From Bacteroidia bacterium (GTDB taxonomy: Bacteria > Bacteroidota > Bacteroidia > UKL13-3): 64,000 nt of DNA. The translations under genes were made by a program, and so were the position numbers. Shown in pieces: positions 26,048 to 35,989 of the stretch (position 1 is the first letter of the stretch; each line of letters begins with the position of its first letter). Below the pieces are notes generated by a model. That model made no database searches. It was not told the DNA's origin and saw only the letters and a program-made list of their open reading frames with translations. Location: contig JAGVLJ010000009.1 of assembly GCA_020049855.1 (NCBI GenBank), positions 1-64,000 on the forward strand, given 5' to 3'.

Positions 26048-27040
26048 ATGAGGTTGAGGATTAATCACGTTTTATTTATTTTTTGCTTTGCTTTTTTCCC
26101 CCTGTTCTCATTAGCGCAAGTAGATGGAGAAGAGGATGTATTGCCTGATTCGACCGACATAGAAGAGGTAGACTCGGTAGAGTTTATTGCCGAAGATAAT
26201 CTCGAAATTTTGGAGGAAGATTTGGATTTTGACGAACGCTTAGCCTCCTACCTTGATTCACTTTATCAGAAGGATTTAAAATTAGGGTTTACCTTCGATT
26301 CAAGTATCATTCCCGGCCTTCAATTTTACACCATTTGGGACACCATCGTTATCAATCCATATAACGAGGATTTAACCAATATGGATGTGTCGGTTCCCAT
26401 CGCCTTGCAGGATGATGACGACTGTTACTTTTTCCCTCCCTGCAAGGGCGAAATTACTTCCGGTTTCGGATTCAGACGTTGGGGTCGAAGGCTCAAGTTT
26501 CATTACGGGGTAGATGTGCGGCTATATACCGGGGATCCCGTTTATGCAGCCTTTGACGGGGTGGTGCGGGTATCAAAACTCAGTACCGATTACGGCTATG
26601 TGGTACTCATTCGGCATTACAATGGGTTTGAAACACTTTATGCACATTTTTCCAAACTATTAGTAGCAACAGGGCAAACCGTGCGTGCCGGTGATATTAT
26701 TGGATTGGGAGGAAGTACCGGCCATTCAACAGGAAGTCACCTTCATTTTGAAGTTAGATTTAAAGGAGAGAAAATTGATCCTTCCCGGTTAATTTGTTTT
26801 CCCGAGAGCCGACTGTTTCAAGATACCGTTTTTATAGATAAATCTTTTTTTGTTCATAAAACAGCCGTTGCAAAAGTTCAGGCGGTTTCGCGGTACAGTA
26901 AGTTCCATTTAGTTCGTAAAGGCGATACGCTGGCCCACATTGCTTATCGTTACGGAACTTCTGTAAACCGATTATGCCAACTCAATCATATTAAACGAAC
27001 CACTTTGCTGCGGGCCGGGCGTAAAATACGGGTACGCTAA
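26048..27040 (+). CDS. Secreted M23 family peptidase with C-terminal LysM domain
   Basis: A 330-residue cell-wall protein. After a signal peptide (ending FSLAQ) comes a very acidic stretch (residues about 25-70). The M23 domain has FHYGVDVRLYTGDPVYA (zinc ligands His and Asp), YVVLIRHYNGFETLYAHF, and GSHLHFEVRF with the HxH ligands, so all zinc residues are present and it should cut peptide crosslinks in peptidoglycan. The last 50 residues are a LysM domain (HLVRKGDTLAHIAYRYGTS). It follows ribF by 21 bp and may be the last gene of the ftsX operon, near which murein enzymes make sense. Confidence 0.9.
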   Translation: MRLRINHVLFIFCFAFFPLFSLAQVDGEEDVLPDSTDIEEVDSVEFIAEDNLEILEEDLDFDERLASYLDSLYQKDLKLGFTFDSSIIPGLQFYTIWDTIVINPYNEDLTNMDVSVPIALQDDDDCYFFPPCKGEITSGFGFRRWGRRLKFHYGVDVRLYTGDPVYAAFDGVVRVSKLSTDYGYVVLIRHYNGFETLYAHFSKLLVATGQTVRAGDIIGLGGSTGHSTGSHLHFEVRFKGEKIDPSRLICFPESRLFQDTVFIDKSFFVHKTAVAKVQAVSRYSKFHLVRKGDTLAHIAYRYGTSVNRLCQLNHIKRTTLLRAGRKIRVR

Positions 27041-27105
27041 GTGTTTTTGAATAGTATTGGTTTACTTGGCTTTTTCTATTGAATATATTACCTTCGTTAA
27101 GCTTT

Positions 27106-30100
27106 ATGCGGCATTTAAAGGGGTTTATTTTTTTAGGAATTTTTTTAGTAACATTTTTTCAATGTAAGGCACAGGAGTATGTTTGGTCTAGAAAATCAAT
27201 TGATTCACTTTCTCAAACGAGCCTTTATTCTAATTGGTGGGGTAGTGGTTGCAATAACTGTAACGGGATTATTCGAACTAACGGTGCTTGGTCTACCGCA
27301 GTAGGACGAAGAAACTCCACAGTGGATAAAGACGGTAATGTATATGTAATCGGCACCTTCGTTGATTTGATTAAAATCGGTAATACTATCATAACTTCAA
27401 ATAACAGCAGTACATGTCAGTTCTGTGCATACAACTGGAATTACTACTGTCAGGATTTTTATGTTGCCAAGTACGATTCATCGGGGAATGCAATTTGGGC
27501 AATACCGGCTGGTGGGTCGGGAATGGATGTCGCTAATTCTATTTCAGTGGATGAACAGGGTTATGTTTACGTGGCCGGTACAATTAATGGAACAAATGCT
27601 TCCCCTGTTTATTTTGGCAGTATTGCTGTATATCCAACCGGTCAGGATGGTTTTGTCGGGAAAATCAGCCCTAGCGGTCAATGGGTGTGGGCTCATAAGT
27701 TAACTGGTTTGTCAGATGAATGTGCCACTTCTGTTAAAACAGATCGTTTCGGTAATGTTTATGTTGCCGGCAGCGGTCAGGGATTTATTAAAGTATCGAG
27801 TTCTATCACAGCCAGTACTCCGGCATTTAACGGAGGACGTGATATTTTTTTAGCCAAAATTGATGGTAACGGTTTACCTATCTGGATGAAATCAGGAGGT
27901 AGTACAGAAGATGATTATCCTTCCGATTTAGCAACAGATAATTCAGGGAATATTTACCTTACCGCAAACTTCAGAGGAAATAATGCCAACGCTAAATTTG
28001 GGATTGGAGCAGGAGCAGTGAATTTAATTGGAAGTATACCATTTGGTGGACTAATAAAGTATAATACAATTGGAACTCCATTATGGGGCATTAAAATAGG
28101 AACTTATACAATTGCCGCTACTACTGATTTATTTGGAAATACATTTATTACTGGTGTTTACAATACCACTAGCACTTTTGGCAGTACTGTTTTTACTCCT
28201 TTTTCTGCTAATAGAAATGATATTTTTATTTCAAAATTAACCCCTTCCGGCAGTTATGTGTGGACAAACAGGATTGGTAGCGATGAAACTGCTGTGGTAG
28301 CAGGGGATTGTTCATGGAACGGGGAATTATCAAATGATTGGCCTGCCGATATTGAGGTTGATGGAATTGGGAATGTATATGTTTCAGGAACTTTGGTTGA
28401 TGATTCAAAGCCTGGTTCAATATGCATGATTACTGGAGTTAAGAAGTATCCTTATTATACTTCAGGAGCATATAAGCGATCAGGCTTTGTAATTAAAATA
28501 AAGTCAGATGGAAGTTGTGGCTGGAATGTGCGATCAAGGGGTTATTATGGGTGTTACAATGAGAATTTAAATGGTATCGGATTAGACAATTTCGGGAATC
28601 TCTACTTTACTGGGATGGCTTGGATATTCCCTAATTACCCATTAGCTATCATGCTAAATAATGATACAATTCCTGACGGTACTTTGAACAGTAATTTCGG
28701 CTTTAATGCTCCCTGGTGGTTGTATTATTATTATGGAGAATATATTGTTCGGATTAGAAATAATCAGGTTATTTATATCAACAATATCGATAAATCAGCA
28801 TATTGTGTAGGGGATAGTATGGTTGTTGATTACACTAAGTATGGAATCTTTAACAGTACAAATGTGTTTTCTTTGGAACTGTCGGATAGCAATGGGGAGT
28901 TTAATAATCCAATTCTTTTAGGAACTAAGGCATCTAATCAATCCGGACAATTCAGGGTAAAACTTCCTGTAAATCTTTTGATGGGTTCTGGTTATAGAGT
29001 TAGGGTAAATGGAAATAATCCGGGCGTTATTGGTTATCCTAATAATAAATTTTTCTTTATTTCAGTTTACCCAAATGGAAATGCTGGGCCAGACCAAACA
29101 ATTTGCATTAGCGACAGCATTCTGGTGACGGGGACAAATGGCCGATATTACGAGTGGAGCCCTGCTAGTTTAACAAGCACACCAAATGCAGCCAGCCCAT
29201 ATTTAAAGCCCACCTCCACCACATCCTTTGTAATGAGAACATTTAATCCAGGGAATTGCTCAGGATATGATACAATAGTTGTAAGTGTAGTTAATAGACC
29301 TTCTCCACAGCTATTATCGGCTCCCAACGAAATATGTAAAAATGATACGGCAACTTTTCAAACTGCCACAGTAAATGCATTAGGGGTTAACTGGTTTCCT
29401 AATTACAATATTACTAAAGATACGGGCCATTTGGTTCTGGCTTTTCCTCAACTGGATACTCTGTATAAAGCGGCAGCCTACAATGCCTATTGTGCTGATA
29501 CATTACGAATCGAAATAAAGGTAAATCCGTTACCTGTTGCCCTCAATCTACATGATTCGTCCATTTGCCAGCGAGATAGTTTGGCTATTAGTTTTTCATC
29601 GAATGCTGTTTCATGGAATTGGACACCCAATTATAATATTATTAGCCGTAGTTCGGGCGTTCCGTTAGTTTATCCTGATTCAACGGTTACCTACACCTTG
29701 GATATGTTATCGGCCAAAGGATGTAAAAAAAGTGAAAATGTAAAAATTACCGTGTTTAATCTTCCTCCAATTGAGGTGATTCAGGATACTGATATTTGTT
29801 GGAACGAACAGATTACTCTCAAGGCTTTCGGTGCAATAAAATACCTTTGGGTAAACGATGCTTTTATTACATCAAGTGATACGTTAGGCAATGTGACTAT
29901 TCGCCCAACCTTAACAAAAACTTATATTGTACAGGGTACTGACGGACGTTGTTTTGATACAGCTTCGGTTCAGGTAAGAGTTAATGCGTTGCCATTGGTA
30001 GATGCAGGTACAGACACCTCCATCTGTTTTGCCGACACAATGGTTCTTCGCCCTTCCGGAGCAATTACTTACAAATGGGCATCTCATATCGCATTGGATG

Positions 30101-31434
30101 ACTCGACTGTTTTTAACCCTAAGGCTAGCCCATCACAAACTACATGGTTTAAAGTTACCGGAACTGATGGCAACTACTGTGTCAATAAAGATAGTATTAA
30201 GGTGGTTGTTTTTCCGTTGCCTATTGTTGGGATTACTCCGGATACCATTAGCTGTCCGGGACATGCAATTCAACTTTCGGCCTCAGGAGGTGAATTTTAT
30301 CAATGGTGGCCTACTACGTTCATGGCAAATAGCCAGTCTGCTAATCCTACCGTTAGTCCATATATGCAAATGCGTTATTACGTAATAGTAACGGATAGAA
30401 ATAAGTGCTCCAAAACAGATAGTATTTTGGTTAAGGTACGTGTGAGTCCTATACCCATTATTACCGGTAATACCACTATTTGCCGTACCGATACAACCAT
30501 TTTGGCTGCAACAAGGGGCTTGAGTAGTTATCGATGGACACCAACTAACGGGTTAGCTACTCCCAATGTGGAAACCACTCTGGCAATGCCTATTATTACT
30601 ACCGCTTATAGGTTGGAGGTAAAAGACCAATTTGGCTGCGAAGGAAGCGATACCGTTACCGTGAATGTGCTGCAACTTCCCGATGTGTCCTCGGTTGATG
30701 ACCAAACTATTTGCCAAAATGATAGTGTTGAACTTTCAGCCACTTCAACAAAAGGGATCTCTTACCAATGGAGTACAGGGCAAACTACTTCGAGTATCAC
30801 TGTTCATCCTGATAGTACTGTTCAGTATTTTGTCCGTTCATTTGACGGGAAATGTTGGAGTTTGCCCGAGCCTGTAAGTGTAAAAGTGGAAGAAATTCCA
30901 AATGCACGATTAAATTTTGCTCCTACTGAAGGTAGGCCTCCATTAAGAATAAAATTCAAAAATACCTCTTCAGGAAACGATATAATTGGCTACTTATGGG
31001 ATTTTGGCGATACACTTGGTACCTCTATCACCAAAGAACCGGAATATATATACGAAAAACCTGGACAGTATAAGGTAAAACTGAAAGTATTTACGGCTAA
31101 TGGTTGCTATGACGAAATAGAATCTTCAGTAATAACGGTGTATGATTTTTCTGATTTGTATGTACCTACTGCCTTTTCTCCCAACGCGGATGGGATAAAT
31201 GAACTTTTCATCATTCAGGCAGGTGAAATGAAATGGATGAAGGTTAAAATATTTAACCGTTGGGGTGCCATCATCAAAGAACTTAATTGGGAAGCCGGAC
31301 AGCCTTTACCTTCTTGGGATGGAAATTACTTAGGCGTCCCTGTGCAGGATGGAGCGTATGTGATAACTATTGAGGCAAAAGGATTGGATGGCAAATATCG
31401 GTATTACCAAAATGAAATAACCGTCATAAGATAA
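27106..31434 (+). CDS. Large type IX-secreted protein with SBBP-like repeats, PKD domain and gliding-motility C-terminal domain
   Basis: A 1,442-residue surface or released protein. A signal peptide (MRHLKGFIFLGIFLVTFF) is followed by SBBP-like repeats up to about residue 520 (for example DKDGNVYVIGTF, DEQGYVYVAGTI, DRFGNVYVAGS). Then eight tandem modules of about 80 residues each begin with a Cys-x-x-Asp pattern (ICISDS, ICKNDT, ICQRDS, ICWNEQ, ICFADT, SCPGHA, ICRTDT, ICQNDS) and carry a second cysteine near the end. A PKD domain (GYLWDFGD) and the type B sorting domain (VPTAFSPNADGINELF, FNRWGAII, WDGNYLGVPVQDGAYVI) close it. The ATG at 27106 starts the signal peptide. Confidence 0.88.
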   Translation: MRHLKGFIFLGIFLVTFFQCKAQEYVWSRKSIDSLSQTSLYSNWWGSGCNNCNGIIRTNGAWSTAVGRRNSTVDKDGNVYVIGTFVDLIKIGNTIITSNNSSTCQFCAYNWNYYCQDFYVAKYDSSGNAIWAIPAGGSGMDVANSISVDEQGYVYVAGTINGTNASPVYFGSIAVYPTGQDGFVGKISPSGQWVWAHKLTGLSDECATSVKTDRFGNVYVAGSGQGFIKVSSSITASTPAFNGGRDIFLAKIDGNGLPIWMKSGGSTEDDYPSDLATDNSGNIYLTANFRGNNANAKFGIGAGAVNLIGSIPFGGLIKYNTIGTPLWGIKIGTYTIAATTDLFGNTFITGVYNTTSTFGSTVFTPFSANRNDIFISKLTPSGSYVWTNRIGSDETAVVAGDCSWNGELSNDWPADIEVDGIGNVYVSGTLVDDSKPGSICMITGVKKYPYYTSGAYKRSGFVIKIKSDGSCGWNVRSRGYYGCYNENLNGIGLDNFGNLYFTGMAWIFPNYPLAIMLNNDTIPDGTLNSNFGFNAPWWLYYYYGEYIVRIRNNQVIYINNIDKSAYCVGDSMVVDYTKYGIFNSTNVFSLELSDSNGEFNNPILLGTKASNQSGQFRVKLPVNLLMGSGYRVRVNGNNPGVIGYPNNKFFFISVYPNGNAGPDQTICISDSILVTGTNGRYYEWSPASLTSTPNAASPYLKPTSTTSFVMRTFNPGNCSGYDTIVVSVVNRPSPQLLSAPNEICKNDTATFQTATVNALGVNWFPNYNITKDTGHLVLAFPQLDTLYKAAAYNAYCADTLRIEIKVNPLPVALNLHDSSICQRDSLAISFSSNAVSWNWTPNYNIISRSSGVPLVYPDSTVTYTLDMLSAKGCKKSENVKITVFNLPPIEVIQDTDICWNEQITLKAFGAIKYLWVNDAFITSSDTLGNVTIRPTLTKTYIVQGTDGRCFDTASVQVRVNALPLVDAGTDTSICFADTMVLRPSGAITYKWASHIALDDSTVFNPKASPSQTTWFKVTGTDGNYCVNKDSIKVVVFPLPIVGITPDTISCPGHAIQLSASGGEFYQWWPTTFMANSQSANPTVSPYMQMRYYVIVTDRNKCSKTDSILVKVRVSPIPIITGNTTICRTDTTILAATRGLSSYRWTPTNGLATPNVETTLAMPIITTAYRLEVKDQFGCEGSDTVTVNVLQLPDVSSVDDQTICQNDSVELSATSTKGISYQWSTGQTTSSITVHPDSTVQYFVRSFDGKCWSLPEPVSVKVEEIPNARLNFAPTEGRPPLRIKFKNTSSGNDIIGYLWDFGDTLGTSITKEPEYIYEKPGQYKVKLKVFTANGCYDEIESSVITVYDFSDLYVPTAFSPNADGINELFIIQAGEMKWMKVKIFNRWGAIIKELNWEAGQPLPSWDGNYLGVPVQDGAYVITIEAKGLDGKYRYYQNEITVIR

Positions 31435-31448
31435 GCAAAGATCAACTG

Positions 31449-32078
31449 CTAAAATTCCCCGAAACGTGCGGCCACATAAAACGATGGGGAAGAAATTTGC
31501 CCTGATGGAATTAAGTTGTTTTTATTGGTTTGATACATCGCCTTCAGGTACGAAAATCCTAAACAAGGTCTGAATCGTTTGGATACATTTAATTCATACT
31601 CAACAAATGGTTCTATAAGTGCAACATAGGTGTAAGAAGCATTGTAAAACTGATATGTGTATGGGTCTTCAATTCTTGCTTTAATCTCAGCTCCGCCAAA
31701 ACCAATGCCTAAAACAAGGTGTGTTAATTTATAAGTGGCAGGGGTGTACGAAATTTTCATAAGCCCGAATCGGTTTTCCCATTTTTGATTAAGGATTATT
31801 GGTTCAAAAGGGTTGTAGGGTAATTTGATGGAAGAAGTCATTATGTTGGCACTAGCTCCAATAAGCCATTTGTCGGTTATATTCCAACCGAAATCGGCAA
31901 ATGCACTTATGGCATCTTTATGATAAAACTGATGATACCTGATGCCAGCCCCCAAATACCCGATACTCCCACTCACGCCATCTTTTTTGAGGGTGATTTT
32001 TTGGTAAACGTATCTTTGCGCCAATAATGACTTTGTGCAGATTAATACGAGAAGAATGAAAAAGTATTTTCGCTGCAT
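31449..32078 (-). CDS. Outer-membrane beta-barrel-like protein
   Basis: A 209-residue protein with a signal peptide (YFFILLVLICTKSLLAQ). Alternating strands such as GSIGYLGAGIRYHQF, AFADFGWNITDKWLIGASANIM, LVLGIGFGGAEIKA and SFYVAARFGEF, ending in Phe, fit a small outer-membrane barrel. No name can be given. It converges with the large type IX cargo gene (14 bp apart) and is 9 bp downstream of an alpha/beta hydrolase gene on the same strand. Confidence 0.65.
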   Translation of the reverse strand: MQRKYFFILLVLICTKSLLAQRYVYQKITLKKDGVSGSIGYLGAGIRYHQFYHKDAISAFADFGWNITDKWLIGASANIMTSSIKLPYNPFEPIILNQKWENRFGLMKISYTPATYKLTHLVLGIGFGGAEIKARIEDPYTYQFYNASYTYVALIEPFVEYELNVSKRFRPCLGFSYLKAMYQTNKNNLIPSGQISSPSFYVAARFGEF

Positions 32079-32087
32079 GGTTCAATA

Positions 32088-32870
32088 TTACGATATATCA
32101 GAGATATTTTGGAGCAGAAATGTCATTACAGTATTGTAAAATAAATCAGGGTTGTCGTAATGTACCCAGTGCCCTGCCTCTGGAATAGTTTTGAAAACGG
32201 CTTTAGGAAACAGGTGCATAATTTCCGGTTCATCGCTCGTGCTTATATAATCAGAAAATTCTCCTTTTATGAATAAAGTGGGATTAGTGAAGGGGCGGTC
32301 AACTGTTATGGGGGCAATTACCTCCTGATAATGATTAAATAAAACTGGGAGATTCATTTTCCAAATAAAATTTCCCTGTTGATTGCGAATTAGATTTTTG
32401 AGCAGAAATTGACGAACAGCAAAATCGGGAGCGTGTGGAATCATAGCTTGTTCTATTTCTTTACGTGTTTGGGCTGTTTGTAAATTTACAGCCATTAGAG
32501 CGTCAAATACATCTTGATGCCCAGGCTTGTAGGCCCTGGGGGCAATATCAACCACTATTGGAATATGCACACGTTCAAAACGGGTTTGGCATAATTGCAT
32601 TAACACTTTTCCTCCCATAGAGTGACCGATAAAGTTGGCAGTAGAGATTGACAAGTCATTCATCAGCTCGGTTATGTCATCGGCCATTAGTTTAATGCTA
32701 TGGTAGTGGCTGTGCGGGGAACGTCCATGATTGCGAAGGTCAACGGCAATAGTCTTAAAATCAGATTGAAAACGTTGAGCGAGCGAGTGCCAATTATCGG
32801 CAGTCCCTAAAAAACCGTGTAGGATAATCAAAGGGAATCCATTACCATAACAAGTATAATGAAGCTTCAT
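32088..32870 (-). CDS. Alpha/beta-hydrolase, YbfF-like esterase
   Basis: A 260-residue cytoplasmic hydrolase. The oxyanion-hole strand ILHGFLGTADNWHSLA, VDLRNHGRSPH, nucleophile elbow GHSMGGK, and the final catalytic histidine in IPEAGHWVHYDNP are in order; an acid is expected in the FSDY or SDEPE region. This arrangement is that of the YbfF acyl-esterase group, whose physiological substrate is uncertain. ATG at 32870 begins the KLHYTCYG strand; four extra codons upstream are unlikely. Confidence 0.85.
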   Translation of the reverse strand: MKLHYTCYGNGFPLIILHGFLGTADNWHSLAQRFQSDFKTIAVDLRNHGRSPHSHYHSIKLMADDITELMNDLSISTANFIGHSMGGKVLMQLCQTRFERVHIPIVVDIAPRAYKPGHQDVFDALMAVNLQTAQTRKEIEQAMIPHAPDFAVRQFLLKNLIRNQQGNFIWKMNLPVLFNHYQEVIAPITVDRPFTNPTLFIKGEFSDYISTSDEPEIMHLFPKAVFKTIPEAGHWVHYDNPDLFYNTVMTFLLQNISDIS

Positions 32871-32981
32871 AAGTGCGAACAAAGATAGCTTTATGCTAAA
32901 TTTGTATGCTTATTTTTATTATAAATAACTGAAAAGCAGCAATTATATAGTTTGAGCAAGAATAAAAAAAAGGAAGAGATA

Positions 32982-33011
32982 TTGTTTATTAATCTGAATT
33001 GAGGATATTTG
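32982..33011 (+). promoter_or_regulatory. Promoter of the rpmB-rpmG-DUF4295 operon
   Basis: TTG at 32982-32984, 19 bp, then GATATTTG at 33004-33011 (one mismatch to TAnnTTTG). The ATG of rpmB follows 24 nt later, so a short leader is expected. Confidence 0.45.
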
Positions 33012-33035
33012 CACCTCAATTTTGCGGAAAGTACT

Positions 33036-33314
33036 ATGTCAAGAGTTTGTGATTTAACCGGCAAAAAGCCGATTGTAGGGAATAATGTTTCTCACTCAAA
33101 TAAGAGAACTAAGAGAAAATTCAATCCAAATTTGCAGGTAAAAAAATTCTGGTTACCTGAAGAAAGCCGTTGGATTACCCTTAAGGTATCTACTTCGGCT
33201 CTCAGAACCATTAACAAGAAGGGCATTACTGCATGCCTGAATGATTTAATTAAAAAGGAACCATTTAATTTCAATACCAGATTATGGCTAAAAGAGGTAA
33301 TAGGATACAGGTAA
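33036..33314 (+). CDS. rpmB: 50S ribosomal protein L28 (bL28), extended C-terminus
   Basis: A 92-residue ribosomal protein. [32 protein letters not shown], and [18 protein letters not shown] are diagnostic. After [10 protein letters not shown] the frame runs on for about ten codons into the next gene ([11 protein letters not shown]), overlapping rpmG by 31 nt; typical Bacteroidota L28 ends near 80-86 residues from memory. The overlap likely couples the translation of L28 and L33. ATG at 33036 is chosen because it begins the conserved N-terminus. Confidence 0.93.
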   Translation: MSRVCDLTGKKPIVGNNVSHSNKRTKRKFNPNLQVKKFWLPEESRWITLKVSTSALRTINKKGITACLNDLIKKEPFNFNTRLWLKEVIGYR

Positions 33315-33466
33315 TTTTAGAATGTACCGAACACAAAGCATCAGGTATGCCCGGAACATCTCGCTACATTACCACAAAAAATAAAAAGAATACAACAGAG
33401 CGTATTGAATTGAAAAAGTTCAATGCTATTCTTAAAAAAGTAACAGTTCACAAAGAAATAAAGTAA
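33284..33466 (+). CDS. rpmG: 50S ribosomal protein L33 (bL33)
   Basis: A 60-residue ribosomal protein: [18 protein letters not shown], the [14 protein letters not shown] segment and [17 protein letters not shown] are typical. The zinc-binding CxxC pairs of the other L33 type are absent, with only one cysteine, so it is the C-minus form. The gene starts inside the end of rpmB and is followed 12 bp later by the DUF4295 gene, forming the conserved Bacteroidota trio. Confidence 0.95.
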   Translation: MAKRGNRIQVILECTEHKASGMPGTSRYITTKNKKNTTERIELKKFNAILKKVTVHKEIK

Positions 33467-33478
33467 TAATACACCAAC

Positions 33479-33631
33479 ATGGCTAAGAAAGTAGTTGCAA
33501 CACTTAAAACGGGAGCTGGTAAAGAGTTTGCCAAAATTATCCGTGCGGTTAAATCACCTAAATCAGGGGCCTATACCTTTAAAGAAGAAATGGTGCCTAA
33601 TGATAATATTAAGCAGTATTTCAAATCTTAA
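33479..33631 (+). CDS. DUF4295 family small basic protein
   Basis: A 50-residue basic protein reading MAKKVVATLKTGAGKEFAK at its start, then IIRAVKSPKSGAYTFKEEM and VPNDNIKQYFKS. This is the DUF4295 family, known only in Bacteroidota and nearly always encoded after L28 and L33, which suggests a ribosome-associated role; I know of no proof. ATG at 33479 is 12 bp after the rpmG stop. A strong terminator follows at 33650-33688. Confidence 0.85.
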   Translation: MAKKVVATLKTGAGKEFAKIIRAVKSPKSGAYTFKEEMVPNDNIKQYFKS

Positions 33632-33649
33632 TTCATTAAGAAATTAGTA

Positions 33650-33688
33650 AAAGAGCTTTTCGTTATCGAACGGAAAGCTCTTTTTTTT
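33650..33688 (+). terminator. Rho-independent terminator after the L28-L33-DUF4295 operon
   Basis: A 15-bp stem (AAAGAGCTTTTCGTT with AACGGAAAGCTCTTT, one G-U pair) with an ATCG loop, followed by eight T residues. It separates the ribosomal operon from ftsY. Confidence 0.88.
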
Positions 33689-33703
33689 TAAACCAGCTTT
33701 TGT

Positions 33704-34657
33704 ATGGCATTTTTTGGACTGTTTAGCAAAGAAAAAAAAGAGAAACTAAATCAGGGTCTTGAAAAGACAAAGACCTCTTTGTTTTCAAAAATTAGTAAGG
33801 CATTAATAGGTAAAAGCACGGTTGATGATTCATTTCTAGATGAGTTGGAAGAAATTCTGATTAGTTCAGATGTTGGTATTGGCACAACTTTGAAAGTAAT
33901 TGAACGCATCCAACAGCGCGTAGCCCGCGATAAGTATATCAATACTTCTGACCTGCATACGCTGTTGCGCAATGAAATGGTTAACTTGATGGAGGAAAAT
34001 GCCATTCAGCCCTCCTTATCAAAAGATTTTACATCCATTGGCAAGCCTTACGTCATTATGGTAGTTGGGGTAAATGGGGTTGGCAAAACTACTACCATTG
34101 GTAAATTAGCTAATCTTTTTAGAAACGAAGGTAAAAAGGTGGTGCTTGGAGCCGGTGACACGTTTCGGGCAGCCGCTGTTGAACAGTTGCGCATTTGGTC
34201 AGAACGGTCAGGAGTAGGTTTTATTGCTCATGGCATGAATACAGATCCGGCTGCTGTAGCTTTTGATGCCGTAAAAAAGGGAGTAGAGGAAGGAGCGGAT
34301 GTGGTAATTATTGATACGGCCGGGCGATTGCATACTAAAGTAAATTTGATGAACGAACTGTCAAAAATTAAACGAGTAGTTGCTAAAATAATTCCTGAAG
34401 CACCGCATGAAGTGTTGTTGGTGCTTGATGCATCTACCGGACAAAATGCTTTTGAGCAGGCACGTCAGTTTACAGCAGTTACGGATGTAAATGCACTTGC
34501 TCTTACCAAGCTTGACGGAACAGCAAAAGGTGGAGTGGTAATTGGAATTGCTGATCAGTTTAAAATACCCGTAAAATATATTGGCGTGGGAGAAGGGATT
34601 GACGACCTGCAATTGTTTAATAAAACGGAGTTTATTGATTCGCTGTTTAAATCATAA
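33704..34657 (+). CDS. ftsY: Signal recognition particle receptor FtsY
   Basis: A 317-residue SRP GTPase that docks ribosome-nascent chains at the membrane. The N domain (residues about 10-95) and G domain are complete: P-loop [10 protein letters not shown] (122-131), [38 protein letters not shown], and [12 protein letters not shown] at the end. The acidic A domain is almost missing, the N-terminus being a short lysine-rich stretch, as in many Bacteroidota FtsY. It starts 15 bp after the terminator and is followed 12 bp later by rimO. Confidence 0.96.
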   Translation: MAFFGLFSKEKKEKLNQGLEKTKTSLFSKISKALIGKSTVDDSFLDELEEILISSDVGIGTTLKVIERIQQRVARDKYINTSDLHTLLRNEMVNLMEENAIQPSLSKDFTSIGKPYVIMVVGVNGVGKTTTIGKLANLFRNEGKKVVLGAGDTFRAAAVEQLRIWSERSGVGFIAHGMNTDPAAVAFDAVKKGVEEGADVVIIDTAGRLHTKVNLMNELSKIKRVVAKIIPEAPHEVLLVLDASTGQNAFEQARQFTAVTDVNALALTKLDGTAKGGVVIGIADQFKIPVKYIGVGEGIDDLQLFNKTEFIDSLFKS

Positions 34658-34669
34658 TAAGGTCAGCAA

Positions 34670-35983
34670 ATGAAAACAAAAAGTGTAAAAAAACAGAAGG
34701 TAAATATCGTTACGCTCGGATGTTCAAAAAATATTGTTGATTCAGAGGTACTGTATAGCCAACTTAAAGCAAATTATATTGACGTAGAGCATGAATCGGC
34801 AAATGACGATGCGGATATAGTTGTGATAAATACCTGCGGCTTCATTGATAATGCAAAACAGGAATCGGTTGATACCATTTTACGGTATATTGATGCAAAG
34901 AAGGAAGGTTTGGTAAGCAAAGTATATGTTACAGGGTGTTTGTCGCAAAGGTACAAATCCGATTTGCAAAAAGAAATTCCGGAAGTAGACGAATACTTTG
35001 GCACCATGCACTTGCCACAACTTCTAGCAGTGTTGGGGGCAGATTACAAGCATGAGTTAATAGGGGAACGTTCATTAACAACCCCAAAGCACTATGCGTA
35101 TCTTAAAATTTCAGAAGGTTGCGATCGTCCATGTTCATTTTGTGCTATTCCTATTATGCGCGGAGGGCATTTGTCAAAACCAATTGAGGAATTAGTTACT
35201 GAAACTAAAAATCTGGTAAAAAGCGGAACAAAAGAATTGCTGCTGATTGCACAGGATAGTACCTACTACGGACTGGATATTTACAAGGAGCGTAAACTGG
35301 CTGATTTGTTGAAATCTCTCTCAGATATTGACGGAGTAGATTGGATTCGGTTACATTATGCCTATCCGTCTCAGTTTCCGTTAGAGGTGCTGGATGTAAT
35401 GCGTGAGCGTTCTAATATATGTAAATATATTGATATGCCTTTACAGCATATAAGTGATACTATGTTGAAGCTGATGCGAAGAGGAATTACCAAAAATCGC
35501 ACGCAGGAGTTGGTAGATACCGTTAGGGAGAAAGTTCCCGAAATCACGTTCCGAACTACATTGATTGCTGGTCATCCGGGTGAAACTGAAAAAGATTTTG
35601 AAGAACTTCTCCGGTTTGTGGAACAAAATAAATTTGAACGGTTGGGCGTATTCGGATACTCGCATGAAGAAGGTACCCATTCTTATTCAATGCAGGATAG
35701 TATAACTGCTGAAGAGAAAGAAGAACGCATAGCTCAATTAATGGAATTGCAGCAGGATATTTCAGCTTCAATTAACCAGTCAAAAATCGGAAAGACACTT
35801 AAAGTACTTTTTGATCGTAAAGAGGGGGATTACTTTATTGGCCGTACCGAGGCCGACTCGCCAGAGGTGGATAATGAAGTATTAGTAAAGGCAAATCATT
35901 ATGTTCGAATTGGTGATTTTGCCGACATCCGAATTACTCATGCCGAAGAATTCGACTTGTACGGTGAACCGATTTCTTTATAA
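34670..35983 (+). CDS. rimO: Ribosomal protein S12 (Asp) methylthiotransferase RimO
   Basis: A 437-residue radical-SAM enzyme that adds a methylthio group to an aspartate of ribosomal protein S12. The N-terminal cluster cysteines are Cys18 (LGCSKN), Cys56 (NTCGFI) and Cys90 (VTGCLSQRY); the radical-SAM cluster is CDRPCSFC at 151-158. MPLQHISDTMLKLMRRG and the C-terminal TRAM-like domain complete it. The DRPC SFCAIPIMRG context favours RimO over MiaB. ATG start, 12 bp after ftsY and 6 bp before bshC. Confidence 0.95.
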   Translation: MKTKSVKKQKVNIVTLGCSKNIVDSEVLYSQLKANYIDVEHESANDDADIVVINTCGFIDNAKQESVDTILRYIDAKKEGLVSKVYVTGCLSQRYKSDLQKEIPEVDEYFGTMHLPQLLAVLGADYKHELIGERSLTTPKHYAYLKISEGCDRPCSFCAIPIMRGGHLSKPIEELVTETKNLVKSGTKELLLIAQDSTYYGLDIYKERKLADLLKSLSDIDGVDWIRLHYAYPSQFPLEVLDVMRERSNICKYIDMPLQHISDTMLKLMRRGITKNRTQELVDTVREKVPEITFRTTLIAGHPGETEKDFEELLRFVEQNKFERLGVFGYSHEEGTHSYSMQDSITAEEKEERIAQLMELQQDISASINQSKIGKTLKVLFDRKEGDYFIGRTEADSPEVDNEVLVKANHYVRIGDFADIRITHAEEFDLYGEPISL

Positions 35984-35989
35984 TTTAAT

